This document shows positions 1-5,990 of a stretch of 9,501 bases of DNA, piece by piece. The notes beneath the pieces are model-generated. The model saw nothing but the letters and a program-made list of their open reading frames with translations. It was not told where the DNA came from and ran no database searches. A program made the translations under genes and the position numbers. The stretch is from Sphingomonadales bacterium UBA6157 (lineage in GTDB: Bacteria; Pseudomonadota; Alphaproteobacteria; Sphingomonadales; Sphingomonadaceae), in assembly GCA_002423025.1 (NCBI GenBank), contig DIUN01000022.1:1324-10824 (forward strand), written 5' to 3'. The first letter of the stretch is position 1, and each line of letters opens with the position of its first letter.

Positions 1-1587
1 CTGCGCGAAGTTCTGCTTGAAATAATCGTAGAGCAGCTTGGAGCGCTCGGAGAGCACCGCGATAGGCGTGTCGGCGCCCATCGAGCCGATCGGGTCCTCG
101 CCCAGCGCGCCCATGGGGGCCAGGAAGAACTTGAGGTCCTCCTGCGTGTAGCCAAAGGCCTGCTGGCGATCGAGCAGCGTCACTGCGTCACCATCGGGAA
201 TCTCGCCGTTTCCGGCCGGCAGATCCTCCAGCTTGAACTGCGTCTGCGCCAGCCACTCGTCATAGGGCTGGGCGTTGGTCAGCTCGCGCTTGATCTCGTC
301 ATCACCGATGATCGTGCCGCGCTCGAGATCGACCAGCAGCATCTTGCCGGGCTGCAGACGCCACTTGCGGGTGATCTTCTCCTCCGGAATCGGCAGCACG
401 CCGGATTCCGAGGCCATGATCACCTGGTCATCGCTGGTCAGGATGAAGCGCGCCGGGCGCAGGCCGTTGCGGTCCAGCGTCGCGCCGATCTGGCGGCCAT
501 CGGTAAAGGCGATGGCGGCGGGGCCGTCCCACGGCTCCATCAGCGCGGCGTAATATTCGTAGAAGGCCTTTTGCTTGGCATCCATCTGCTGGTTGCCGGC
601 CCAGGCTTCAGGGATCAGCATCATCACGGCATGCGCCAGCGGATAGCCGCCGGCGAGCAGCAGCTCGAGCGCGTTGTCGAGGCAGGCAGTGTCGGACTGG
701 CCGTGCGGGATCAGCGGCCACATCTTGTCGAGATCCGGCCCGAGCAGCGGCGATTCGAGCGTGCGGCGGCGGGCGTTCATCCAGTTGACGTTGCCGCGCA
801 CGGTGTTGATCTCGCCGTTATGGGCGATGAAGCGATAGGGGTGCGCCAGCCGCCACGACGGGAAGGTGTTGGTCGAGAAGCGCTGGTGCACCATGGCCAG
901 CGCCGAGGTCGTCAGCGGGTTCTGCAGGTCGAGATAGAAGCTGCCGACCTGGTCGGCGAGCAACAGGCCCTTGTAGACCAGCGTGCGGCTGGAGAAGGAC
1001 GGCATGTAGAAATCGGTCAGGCTCGGCATGCCGCGCTTGATCGCCTTGGCGGCCAGCGGGTTCTGCGTCTGCTTGCGGATGGAGAGCAGCTTGCGCTCGA
1101 AGGCGTCCTGGTCCTTCGTCAGCGGCCCACGCGCCACGATTGCCTGGCGGATGACCGGCAATTCGGCGAGCACCGCCGCACCCAGCACACTGCTGTCCAC
1201 CGGCACATCGCGCCAGCCGATGAGAATCTGCCCCTCGATGCGGATGAAATGCTCGAACTGTTCGATGATCACCGCACGTGCGGCGTCATCACGCGGCATG
1301 AAGCACATGGCGACGGCATAATCGCCGGGCGCCGGCAGCATGAGATTCTGGCCCACGGCCCAATCCCGCAGCAGCGCATCGGGAATCTGGATCAGGCAGC
1401 CGGCGCCATCGCCCACCATCGGATCGGCGCCGACAGCGCCGCGATGATCGATATTGAGCAGAATCTGCAGGCCTTGCCGGACGATATCATGGGTTTTCAA
1501 GCCCTTGATGTTCGCGATGAAACCAACGCCGCACGCATCGTGCTCGTTGCGGGGATCATAAAGGCCTTGCTTGACGGGCAACTGCAT
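1..1587 (-). CDS. gltB: Glutamate synthase (NADPH) large subunit, N-terminal part, cut by the window edge
   Basis: The 529 codons visible on the minus strand encode the N-terminal glutaminase (class II Ntn amidotransferase) part of the GOGAT large subunit. This subunit makes two glutamates from glutamine and 2-oxoglutarate in the cytoplasm, with electrons from the small subunit GltD. The start is the ATG read down from 1587. It gives MQLPVKQGLYDPRNEHDACG, where Cys19 is the expected catalytic nucleophile, exposed after removal of an 18-residue propeptide as is known for this family. Further family motifs are QRFSTNTFPSW (about 235-245), the oxyanion-site stretch HNGEINT (256-262), GQSDT (296-300) and LDRNGLRPAR (371-380). 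An AAGGG ribosome-binding site lies 7 nt before the start. Full-length GltB is about 1,500 residues, so the central and FMN/Fe-S synthase domains lie off the left edge. The frame is open to base 1 and shows no damage. Confidence 0.96.
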   Translation of the reverse strand, partial: MQLPVKQGLYDPRNEHDACGVGFIANIKGLKTHDIVRQGLQILLNIDHRGAVGADPMVGDGAGCLIQIPDALLRDWAVGQNLMLPAPGDYAVAMCFMPRDDAARAVIIEQFEHFIRIEGQILIGWRDVPVDSSVLGAAVLAELPVIRQAIVARGPLTKDQDAFERKLLSIRKQTQNPLAAKAIKRGMPSLTDFYMPSFSSRTLVYKGLLLADQVGSFYLDLQNPLTTSALAMVHQRFSTNTFPSWRLAHPYRFIAHNGEINTVRGNVNWMNARRRTLESPLLGPDLDKMWPLIPHGQSDTACLDNALELLLAGGYPLAHAVMMLIPEAWAGNQQMDAKQKAFYEYYAALMEPWDGPAAIAFTDGRQIGATLDRNGLRPARFILTSDDQVIMASESGVLPIPEEKITRKWRLQPGKMLLVDLERGTIIGDDEIKRELTNAQPYDEWLAQTQFKLEDLPAGNGEIPDGDAVTLLDRQQAFGYTQEDLKFFLAPMGALGEDPIGSMGADTPIAVLSERSKLLYDYFKQNFAQ

Positions 1588-1810
1588 TGCTCAACCCTTG
1601 ATTACGAACTTTGAATTCGAACTTTGAATACGAACCTTGAAAACGGTAATTTCGCTGCGCACGCGCTCGCGCGCTGCGCTTTTTGCTCAAAAACTCGCGA
1701 TAGTCGATTCCGCCGTTGCACCAAAACCCCTGGCAACGTCGCAGGCGGCAAACCGGCGCACTGCTCCATCTCGCCTGAGGCGGCGCTTGTCCAGCCGATT
1801 CAGCGCATTT
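1588..1810 (-). other. Non-coding spacer and leader between the MDR gene and gltB
   Basis: These 223 bases separate the stop of the MDR-family gene from the gltB start, both on the minus strand, and should contain the gltB promoter. I see no convincing -35/-10 pair and no clear intrinsic terminator. Visible structure is the 13-bp tandem array nearest gltB, a weak inverted repeat of five T and five A around GCTC (1680-1684 and 1689-1693), and a 7-bp direct repeat GCTGCGC within the GC-rich stretch around 1654-1679. Open frames here are short and have no family resemblance. Confidence 0.5.
1592..1643 (-). repeat. Four tandem 13-bp units in the gltB leader
   Basis: Read on the minus strand, four consecutive 13-bp units abut: TTTTCAAGGTTCG, TATTCAAAGTTCG, AATTCAAAGTTCG and TAATCAAGGGTTG. 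The last is followed by AGCA and the gltB ATG. The shared core is TCAA(A/G)G(T/G)T(C/T)G, and the middle two units differ at only one position. The last unit supplies the AAGGG ribosome-binding site (1595-1599), so each unit carries a Shine-Dalgarno-like purine core. The array could be a slippage-prone element that tunes translation, a protein-binding array, or a neutral microduplication. The repeat is directly visible; its function is not known. Confidence 0.8.
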
Positions 1811-2794
1811 TCAGCCCGGCTCACCCACCGCCAGAACCACCTTGCCCAGCGATTTGCCGGCAAAGCCCGCCTCCAGCGCCGCACCATAGTCCGCCCAGCC
1901 GAACACCGGGCCGACGGCGGGGGCCAGCTTGCCCTCGGCCAGCCAGCCGGCAAGCTGCCGCAGCCCGGCGCGCGCCGCGTCCGGCTCGAACAGCTGGAAC
2001 TGCCGCACGTCCACACCGATGAGCCCGGCGCCCTTCATCAGGGTCAGGTTGCTCGGCAGCGCCGGAATCGGCCCGCCGACGAAGCCGACCACCAGGTGCC
2101 GGCCACCCCAGCCCAGCGAGCGGAACGCCGCCTCGAACAGCGGGCCGCACAGCGGATCGAACACCACGCCCAGCTTCTGGCCGGCCAGCGCCGCCTTCAG
2201 CCGCTCGCGCCAGCCCTCCACGTCGGTATCGATGGCAACATCGGCGCCCTGCGCCAGCGCGAACGCCCGCTTCTCCGGCGTCGAGGCTGCCGCGATCACC
2301 CGTGCGCCAAGCAGCTTGCCGAGCTGCACCGCCGCCGAGCCGACACCGCCCGCCGCGCCGAACACCAGCAGCGTCTCGCCCGGCTGCAACGCCGCCCGGT
2401 CCACCAGCCCGTGCAGCGCCGTGAGATAGTTGAGCGGCAGCGCCGCGCCCTGGGCAAAGCTGGCGCTTGCTGCCAGCGGCAGGCAGGCCGCGGCCGGCGC
2501 CAGCGCATATTCGGCAAAGGCATGCATGGTCATCGCCATCACCCGGTCGCCCGGCGCCCAGCCCGTCACGCCCTCGCCGATGGCATCGATGGTGCCGGCA
2601 ACGTCCTGCCCCGGAATATGCGGCAGCGGCGGCTTCACCTGGTAGCGCCCCAGCGCCACCAGCGCATCGACATAGCCGATGCCCACCGCCGCGACCTTGA
2701 TCCGCACCTGGCCGGCGCCGGGGGCGGGCAGGGGCCGCTCCACTTCGGCATAATCCGCCAGCGAGTCGATCCTGTCAGCAGCGATGGCCTTCAT
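1811..2794 (-). CDS. Zinc-independent medium-chain dehydrogenase/reductase, NADPH:quinone oxidoreductase-like
   Basis: This is a 327-residue cytoplasmic oxidoreductase of the quinone oxidoreductase branch of the MDR superfamily, which uses NAD(P)H to reduce quinones, enones or enoyl thioesters. The N-terminal GroES-like catalytic domain (about 1-120) includes PHIPGQDVAGTIDAIGEGV (58-76) and GDRV (82-85). It is followed by a Rossmann domain with the nucleotide-binding loop GAAGGVG (146-152). The cysteine ligands of zinc alcohol dehydrogenases are absent. The start at 2794 (MKAIAADRID) is chosen because AAGGAG sits 5 nt upstream; an in-frame ATG at 2824 lies inside the upstream monooxygenase gene and is less likely. 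It begins 10 nt after that gene's stop and is the last gene of the probable three-gene operon. The exact substrate cannot be read from the sequence. A role in reducing a C=C bond of the pathway intermediate, or in handling a quinone by-product, is inference. Confidence 0.9.
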   Translation of the reverse strand: MKAIAADRIDSLADYAEVERPLPAPGAGQVRIKVAAVGIGYVDALVALGRYQVKPPLPHIPGQDVAGTIDAIGEGVTGWAPGDRVMAMTMHAFAEYALAPAAACLPLAASASFAQGAALPLNYLTALHGLVDRAALQPGETLLVFGAAGGVGSAAVQLGKLLGARVIAAASTPEKRAFALAQGADVAIDTDVEGWRERLKAALAGQKLGVVFDPLCGPLFEAAFRSLGWGGRHLVVGFVGGPIPALPSNLTLMKGAGLIGVDVRQFQLFEPDAARAGLRQLAGWLAEGKLAPAVGPVFGWADYGAALEAGFAGKSLGKVVLAVGEPG

Positions 2795-2799
2795 GGGGG

Positions 2800-2805
2800 C
2801 TCCTT
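2800..2805 (-). promoter_or_regulatory. Ribosome-binding site that fixes the MDR gene start
   Basis: On the minus strand this reads AAGGAG, 5 nt before the ATG at 2794 and touching the stop codon of the upstream monooxygenase gene (2805-2807). This placement supports the internal ATG over the earlier one at 2824 and suggests translational coupling. Confidence 0.8.
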
Positions 2806-4757
2806 CAGCCGAAGCGATACTCATCCGGCTTGAACACCGATGTCATCTGCCAATAATCGACAAGGCGATAGGGCAGCACCGCAAACACCCGGCCCTGCGG
2901 GTTGCGATACCAGTTGGTCAGCCCCTTGTGGGACCAGACCATGCCATCGTGGAGATGGTCCACTTCCTTCACATAGGCATCGTGCACCGCCGGCTTCACA
3001 TCGATGCTGTGGTGGCCGCCCTCGATCACCTCGCGCAGCGCCATCATCACATAGCGCACCTGGCATTCGGACATGAAGATCACGTTGCCGCCATGCGCCA
3101 GCCCGGTGTTCGGCCCGAGCAGGATGAAGAAGTTGGGGAAGCCCGGAACCGTGGTGCCGAGATAGGCGGTGGCATCATCGGGCTTCCACACATCGTGGAT
3201 TTCCGTACCGCCGACGCCGGTGATCTTCATCGGTGCCAGCATCTTGCTGGCCTGGAAGCCGGTGGCATAGATGATCGCATCGGCGGCCCAGGTCTTGCCG
3301 TCCGCCGTCACCACGCCCTCGGGCACGATGCGGGTGATCTGGTCGGTGATCAGGTCGACATTGGGCTTCTGCAGCATCTTGAACCAATCATTGTCGATCA
3401 GGATGCGCTTGCCATAGGGCGGGTAGTCCGGAATCACCTTCTCCAGCAGCGGCGAATCGGCGCCGAGTTCACGCCGCATATGGCGCTCCATGAAGATGCG
3501 GTGGCGGTGGTTCTGCTCGTTGATCGAGTGCTCCGGGTCATGCCACTCCGGGTCGATCTTCAGCGCCGTGTGCAGGCCATCGGCAAAGGCCCAGAACAGC
3601 TGGAAGCGATACCAGCGGGCAAAATACGGCACATGCGCCAGCACCCACTTCATGCCATCGGCCACTTCGCCGAAATAATTGGGGTTCGGCACCACCCAGT
3701 GCGGCGAGCGCTGGAACACCATCAGCTGCTCGACATCCGGCTGGATCGTCGGGCCGACCTGATGGCCCGAGGCGCCGGTGCCGATCATGGCGATGCGCTT
3801 GCCCTTCCAGTCGAAGCTGGGGTCCCAATGGCCGGTGTGCACGGCGGGGCCGGCAAAGCTCTCGCGACCGGGGATGTCCGGATATTTCGGGCGGTTGAGG
3901 ATGCCGACAGCGGACATGACGGCATTGGCCTTCATGTCGAAGCTGCTGCCATCGGCGCGGCGCGCTGTCACCGTCCAGGTCTGGCTGGCTTCGTCGAAGT
4001 GGCAGGCGGTGACTTCGGTGTTGAACAGCGTCTTGCGGCGCAGGTCGTATTTGTCGGCAACGCCTTCAAAATACTGCCAGAGCTCATCCCGCTTGGCGAA
4101 AAAGTGGGACCAGTTGTGGTTCGGCTCGAAGGAGAAGGAATAGAAATGGTTGGGCGTATCGACGCCGCAGCCCGGGTAGGAATTCTCGTACCAGGTGCCG
4201 CTGACGGTGTCGTTCTTCTCGATGATGGTGAACGGTATGCCGGCCTGCTGCAGCCGAATCGCGGCGCACAGCCCGGAAACCCCGGCGCCGATGACGATGA
4301 CGTGGAAGGCATCGAGCACCGTCTGCTCGGGCTTCTTGTGCCAGACCATGCCGCGCGGGTCGATCTCGGCGGGGCGCAGGTCCTCGCGCATCATCGCGAC
4401 ATAATCCTCGCCCACCGGCGTGCCGGCGGCGGTGCTGAGCATGTCGACGAGCATCTGCCCGTCCGGAATCGGCGGCAGCGGGCGCGGGTTGCGGGCAAAA
4501 TCCATCAGCACATCGAACAGCGCGGCGCGGATCTCGGCGCGCATCTCCTCCGGCATGGTCTCCTGGTAGCTGGAGGGGCCGACGATGTGCGGCCGGGCGC
4601 GATCGAGCCAGCCATGGTCGCCGGTGAGCGTCACCAGCACCAGCATCAGCGTTGCCGGGTCTGCCGATTGCAGCGCCGTGCGCAGCTGCTCGGGGTTGGC
4701 GGCGAGGGCGCTCAAGTCAAATTCGCTCGGGTCATGATCGGTCATCGGCGGGGCCAT
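2805..4757 (-). CDS. Flavin-containing Baeyer-Villiger monooxygenase, 4-hydroxyacetophenone monooxygenase (HAPMO) type
   Basis: This 650-residue type I Baeyer-Villiger monooxygenase is FAD-bound and NADPH-dependent, and inserts one oxygen atom beside a ketone to give an ester or lactone. Visible motifs are the FAD Rossmann loop GAGVSG (157-162), the fingerprint FxGxxxHxxxW(P/D) matched exactly by FAGPAVHTGHWD (301-312), the NADPH Rossmann loop GTGASG (326-331) and the C-terminal YATGF (497-501). Arg350 (FQRSPHW) and Lys450-Arg451 (PYGKR) sit exactly 11 positions after Arg339, Lys439 and Arg440 of HAPMO as I remember that enzyme, which has 640 residues. The roughly 150-residue extension before the first Rossmann fold is also a HAPMO trait. 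The start is uncertain: ATG at 4757 (MAPPMTDHD) or 4745 (MTDHD), neither with a clear ribosome-binding site. The first lies 16 nt after the hydrolase stop, so coupling is plausible. The open frame continues upstream to 5015, but that part overlaps the hydrolase gene and is not coding. The substrate is unknown. Confidence 0.94.
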   Translation of the reverse strand: MAPPMTDHDPSEFDLSALAANPEQLRTALQSADPATLMLVLVTLTGDHGWLDRARPHIVGPSSYQETMPEEMRAEIRAALFDVLMDFARNPRPLPPIPDGQMLVDMLSTAAGTPVGEDYVAMMREDLRPAEIDPRGMVWHKKPEQTVLDAFHVIVIGAGVSGLCAAIRLQQAGIPFTIIEKNDTVSGTWYENSYPGCGVDTPNHFYSFSFEPNHNWSHFFAKRDELWQYFEGVADKYDLRRKTLFNTEVTACHFDEASQTWTVTARRADGSSFDMKANAVMSAVGILNRPKYPDIPGRESFAGPAVHTGHWDPSFDWKGKRIAMIGTGASGHQVGPTIQPDVEQLMVFQRSPHWVVPNPNYFGEVADGMKWVLAHVPYFARWYRFQLFWAFADGLHTALKIDPEWHDPEHSINEQNHRHRIFMERHMRRELGADSPLLEKVIPDYPPYGKRILIDNDWFKMLQKPNVDLITDQITRIVPEGVVTADGKTWAADAIIYATGFQASKMLAPMKITGVGGTEIHDVWKPDDATAYLGTTVPGFPNFFILLGPNTGLAHGGNVIFMSECQVRYVMMALREVIEGGHHSIDVKPAVHDAYVKEVDHLHDGMVWSHKGLTNWYRNPQGRVFAVLPYRLVDYWQMTSVFKPDEYRFG

Positions 4758-4773
4758 ATGCAAATGAAGGGTT

Positions 4774-5670
4774 TCAGGAAAAGGCGGGTTGGGGCGCAAA
4801 GCCATCGGCCGTGCGGGTGATACGAACGACATGGTCCCCGGCGAAATGCGCCGGAACCAGCACGGCCTGCTCATCGGCAGCGCGGGCCAGCACATGGCGG
4901 CGGGCGGCGCGGGCCTGCGCGGCATCCTCGCAGAAGATGCTGTTCCACTCCGGGTTGAGAATCTGCAGCGGGTGGTGGAGCACATCGCCCACGAACATCG
5001 CACTCTCGCCGCCATCGGCCACGGTCAGCGTCTGGCAGCCGGGGGTGTGGCCTGGGTTGGGGTCAAGCCGCAGGCCATCGCCAAGATCAAGGCTGCCGGT
5101 GACGATATCGGCGAGGCCGCGCGCCAGGATCGGCCGCACGCTGTCCTCGAAAAAGCCGGCATTGACCGCCTCGCCGATCATGTCGGGATAGCGATCCCGG
5201 TTGAGCGGGTCCCAATATTCGACGTCCGGCGCCGGGAAGAGATAGCGGGCGTTGGCAAAGGTCGGCTGCCACGCGCCGTCCACCAGCATGGTGTTCCAGC
5301 CGACATGATCGACATGCAGGTGCGAGCAGATGACCAGGTCGAACGCCTCGGGCGCAAAGCCGGCGGCGGCGAGCCGGGCCAGGAAATCCGTATCGAGATT
5401 GTCGAACACCGGGATGCCGGGGCGCTGCTTGTGGTTGCCGCAGCCGGTATCGAACAGGATGGTGCGACCGCCGGCCTCGATCACCCAGCTCTGGATGCGG
5501 GCCTGGATGGCATGGGTCTCGGGGTCGAGATAGGCCGGCCCTATGGCGCTGCGGGTTTTGGCATAGGCCTCGGCATCGAAGCCGGCGAACAGCAGCTCGG
5601 GTGCCAGGAAGGCGCCGGCCCATTCCTCGATGCGGGTGACGCGGGCCGAGCCGATGCTGAACGCTGCCAT
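4774..5670 (-). CDS. Metallo-beta-lactamase-fold hydrolase, possible lactonase or esterase
   Basis: This 298-residue enzyme of the MBL superfamily has the complete dinuclear metal site: SHLHVDH with His117, His119, Asp121 and His122; GHTPG with His208; GDV with Asp229; and AHF with His275. The early strand ILFDTGCGN (71-79) is also typical. No signal peptide is evident, so it is probably cytoplasmic. Members with this layout include lactonases, arylesterase-like and organophosphate hydrolases and many uncharacterised proteins, so the substrate cannot be assigned from motifs. It is the first gene of the minus-strand operon and lies 16 nt upstream of a Baeyer-Villiger monooxygenase. That makes hydrolysis of the ester or lactone product an attractive inference. 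The start at 5670 is supported by AGGAGG 4 nt upstream. The gene faces away from the TonB receptor gene across a 320-bp control region. Confidence 0.93.
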   Translation of the reverse strand: MAAFSIGSARVTRIEEWAGAFLAPELLFAGFDAEAYAKTRSAIGPAYLDPETHAIQARIQSWVIEAGGRTILFDTGCGNHKQRPGIPVFDNLDTDFLARLAAAGFAPEAFDLVICSHLHVDHVGWNTMLVDGAWQPTFANARYLFPAPDVEYWDPLNRDRYPDMIGEAVNAGFFEDSVRPILARGLADIVTGSLDLGDGLRLDPNPGHTPGCQTLTVADGGESAMFVGDVLHHPLQILNPEWNSIFCEDAAQARAARRHVLARAADEQAVLVPAHFAGDHVVRITRTADGFAPQPAFS

Positions 5671-5674
5671 GCTG

Positions 5675-5680
5675 CCTCCT
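5675..5680 (-). promoter_or_regulatory. Ribosome-binding site of the MBL hydrolase
   Basis: AGGAGG on the minus strand, 4 nt before the ATG at 5670. It is a consensus Shine-Dalgarno and the strongest in the window, consistent with this being the first gene of its operon. Confidence 0.8.
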
Positions 5681-5707
5681 CGCTCTGTTCAACCAGGCCG
5701 ATGTAAA

Positions 5708-5725
5708 ATCTACTTGCCAGTAACT
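5708..5725. promoter_or_regulatory. Imperfect operator-like motif, hydrolase side
   Basis: ATCTAC, six bases, then GTAACT. It has the same first half-site and spacing as the perfect inverted repeat ATCTAC-N6-GTAGAT at 5926-5943, with four of six bases conserved in the second half. It lies 38 bp from the hydrolase start and overlaps the candidate -10. It is proposed as the second operator of a shared regulator; the regulator is not in the window. Confidence 0.4.
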
Positions 5726-5734
5726 ACTAGCCAG
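5710..5734. repeat. 11-bp direct repeat in the hydrolase promoter region
   Basis: CTACTTGCCAG (5710-5720) and CTACTAGCCAG (5724-5734) differ at one position and are spaced 14 bp start to start. They overlap the candidate -10 and the imperfect ATCTAC motif. Such direct repeats commonly bind a regulator as tandem monomers, but that role is inferred. Confidence 0.55.
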
Positions 5735-5748
5735 CGCTGCGGCGTCAA
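5720..5748 (-). promoter_or_regulatory. Candidate promoter of the hydrolase-monooxygenase-MDR operon
   Basis: On the minus strand a good -35 hexamer TTGACG (5743-5748) is followed 17 nt later by AGTTAC (5720-5725) as a weak -10. The weak -10 falls within the imperfect copy of the ATCTAC-N6-GTA motif, so a bound regulator would block or remodel it. The -35 is convincing by eye; the -10 is not. Confidence 0.3.
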
Positions 5749-5762
5749 GCCCCGCCGCGCCG

Positions 5763-5784
5763 GCGCTGGTGTTTCCACCAGTGC
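5763..5784. repeat. Nine-base-pair inverted repeat with TTTC loop
   Basis: GCGCTGGTG (5763-5771), loop TTTC, CACCAGTGC (5776-5784). Eight Watson-Crick pairs and one G-T pair form the stem. There is no T tract after it on either strand, so it is not a typical terminator. It lies upstream of the leftward -35 box and could be an operator or a structured leader. Confidence 0.5.
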
Positions 5785-5826
5785 AGCCCCGTGGGCCGCC
5801 AGCTATGTTGCGCTGCACCATGATTC

Positions 5827-5844
5827 TGTGGCCTTCGCGCCACA
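5827..5844. repeat. Perfect 6-N6-6 inverted repeat
   Basis: TGTGGC (5827-5832), six bases, GCCACA (5839-5844). It is short enough to occur by chance in GC-rich DNA, and is listed because it shares the 6-6-6 geometry of the repeat at 5926-5943 within the same control region. Confidence 0.3.
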
Positions 5845-5860
5845 TCGCGGCGGTTTGCGC

Positions 5861-5887
5861 GGCGTTTTGCGTTCGGCGGCAAAAGCC
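5861..5887. repeat. Bulged inverted repeat in the control region
   Basis: TTTTGC (5865-5870) pairs with GCAAAA (5879-5884) across an 8-nt loop. The stem extends with GGC (5861-5863) and GCC (5885-5887) after a one-base bulge at 5864. No poly-T run follows it. Its role is unknown. Confidence 0.35.
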
Positions 5888-5925
5888 TACGGTTTCTGTA
5901 TTGCTTCTGCCCTGCAACCCGGCAC

Positions 5926-5943
5926 ATCTACGCGACGGTAGAT
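5926..5943. promoter_or_regulatory. Perfect operator-like inverted repeat, receptor side
   Basis: ATCTAC (5926-5931), GCGACG, GTAGAT (5938-5943) is a perfect 6-bp inverted repeat with a 6-bp spacer, 47 bp before the receptor start. A second inverted pair, GATAAA (5941-5946) and TTTATC (5959-5964), overlaps its right arm. The architecture suits a dimeric regulator such as TetR, GntR or MarR types, but no particular family can be named. Confidence 0.45.
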
Positions 5944-5990
5944 AAAACATCACCAGAGTTTATCGCGCGCTTCTTGGGGGATTTCGAACC

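Larger units (their letters stand above)
5671..5990. promoter_or_regulatory. Divergent control region between the hydrolase and receptor operons
   Basis: These 320 bases separate two divergently transcribed operons and must hold both promoters. No open frame here resembles a protein family. The region is rich in symmetric elements, listed separately: a motif ATCTAC-N6-GTA near each gene, an 11-bp direct repeat, and three further inverted repeats. A TTGACG box is present for the leftward direction. For the rightward direction I could not pick a convincing -35/-10 pair, so that promoter may be activator-dependent or use an alternative sigma factor. Confidence 0.7.

Noticed and set aside
571..1614. 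A 347-codon plus-strand open frame opposite gltB
   Set aside because: The minus strand reads as GltB without interruption, including the catalytic Cys19 and HNGEINT; the plus-strand product has no family features.
1772..1782. Palindrome CGCCTGAGGCG as a possible terminator after the MDR gene
   Set aside because: The arms are separated by a single base so no RNA hairpin can form as such, and no T tract follows on the minus strand.
1637..2833. A 398-codon plus-strand open frame opposite the MDR gene
   Set aside because: It is Arg-, Gln- and His-rich low-complexity sequence with no domain, lying opposite a clear MDR protein.
2784..4820. A 678-codon plus-strand open frame opposite the Baeyer-Villiger gene
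   Set aside because: Composition is rich in His, Arg, Gly and Ala with no motif, and the opposite strand has an exact monooxygenase fingerprint. It is an antisense shadow.
4758..5015. An 86-codon N-terminal extension of the Baeyer-Villiger frame
   Set aside because: It overlaps the hydrolase coding sequence, is rich in Arg, Cys, Ser and Met without domain features, and a start at 4757 or 4745 already gives the normal HAPMO length.
4789..5706. A 305-codon plus-strand open frame opposite the MBL hydrolase
   Set aside because: The full MBL metal site is on the other strand; this product has no recognisable motif.
5745..5927. Short open frames inside the divergent spacer (for example 60 codons on the minus strand)
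   Set aside because: No ribosome-binding site, no family resemblance, and they overlap the repeat-rich control elements.
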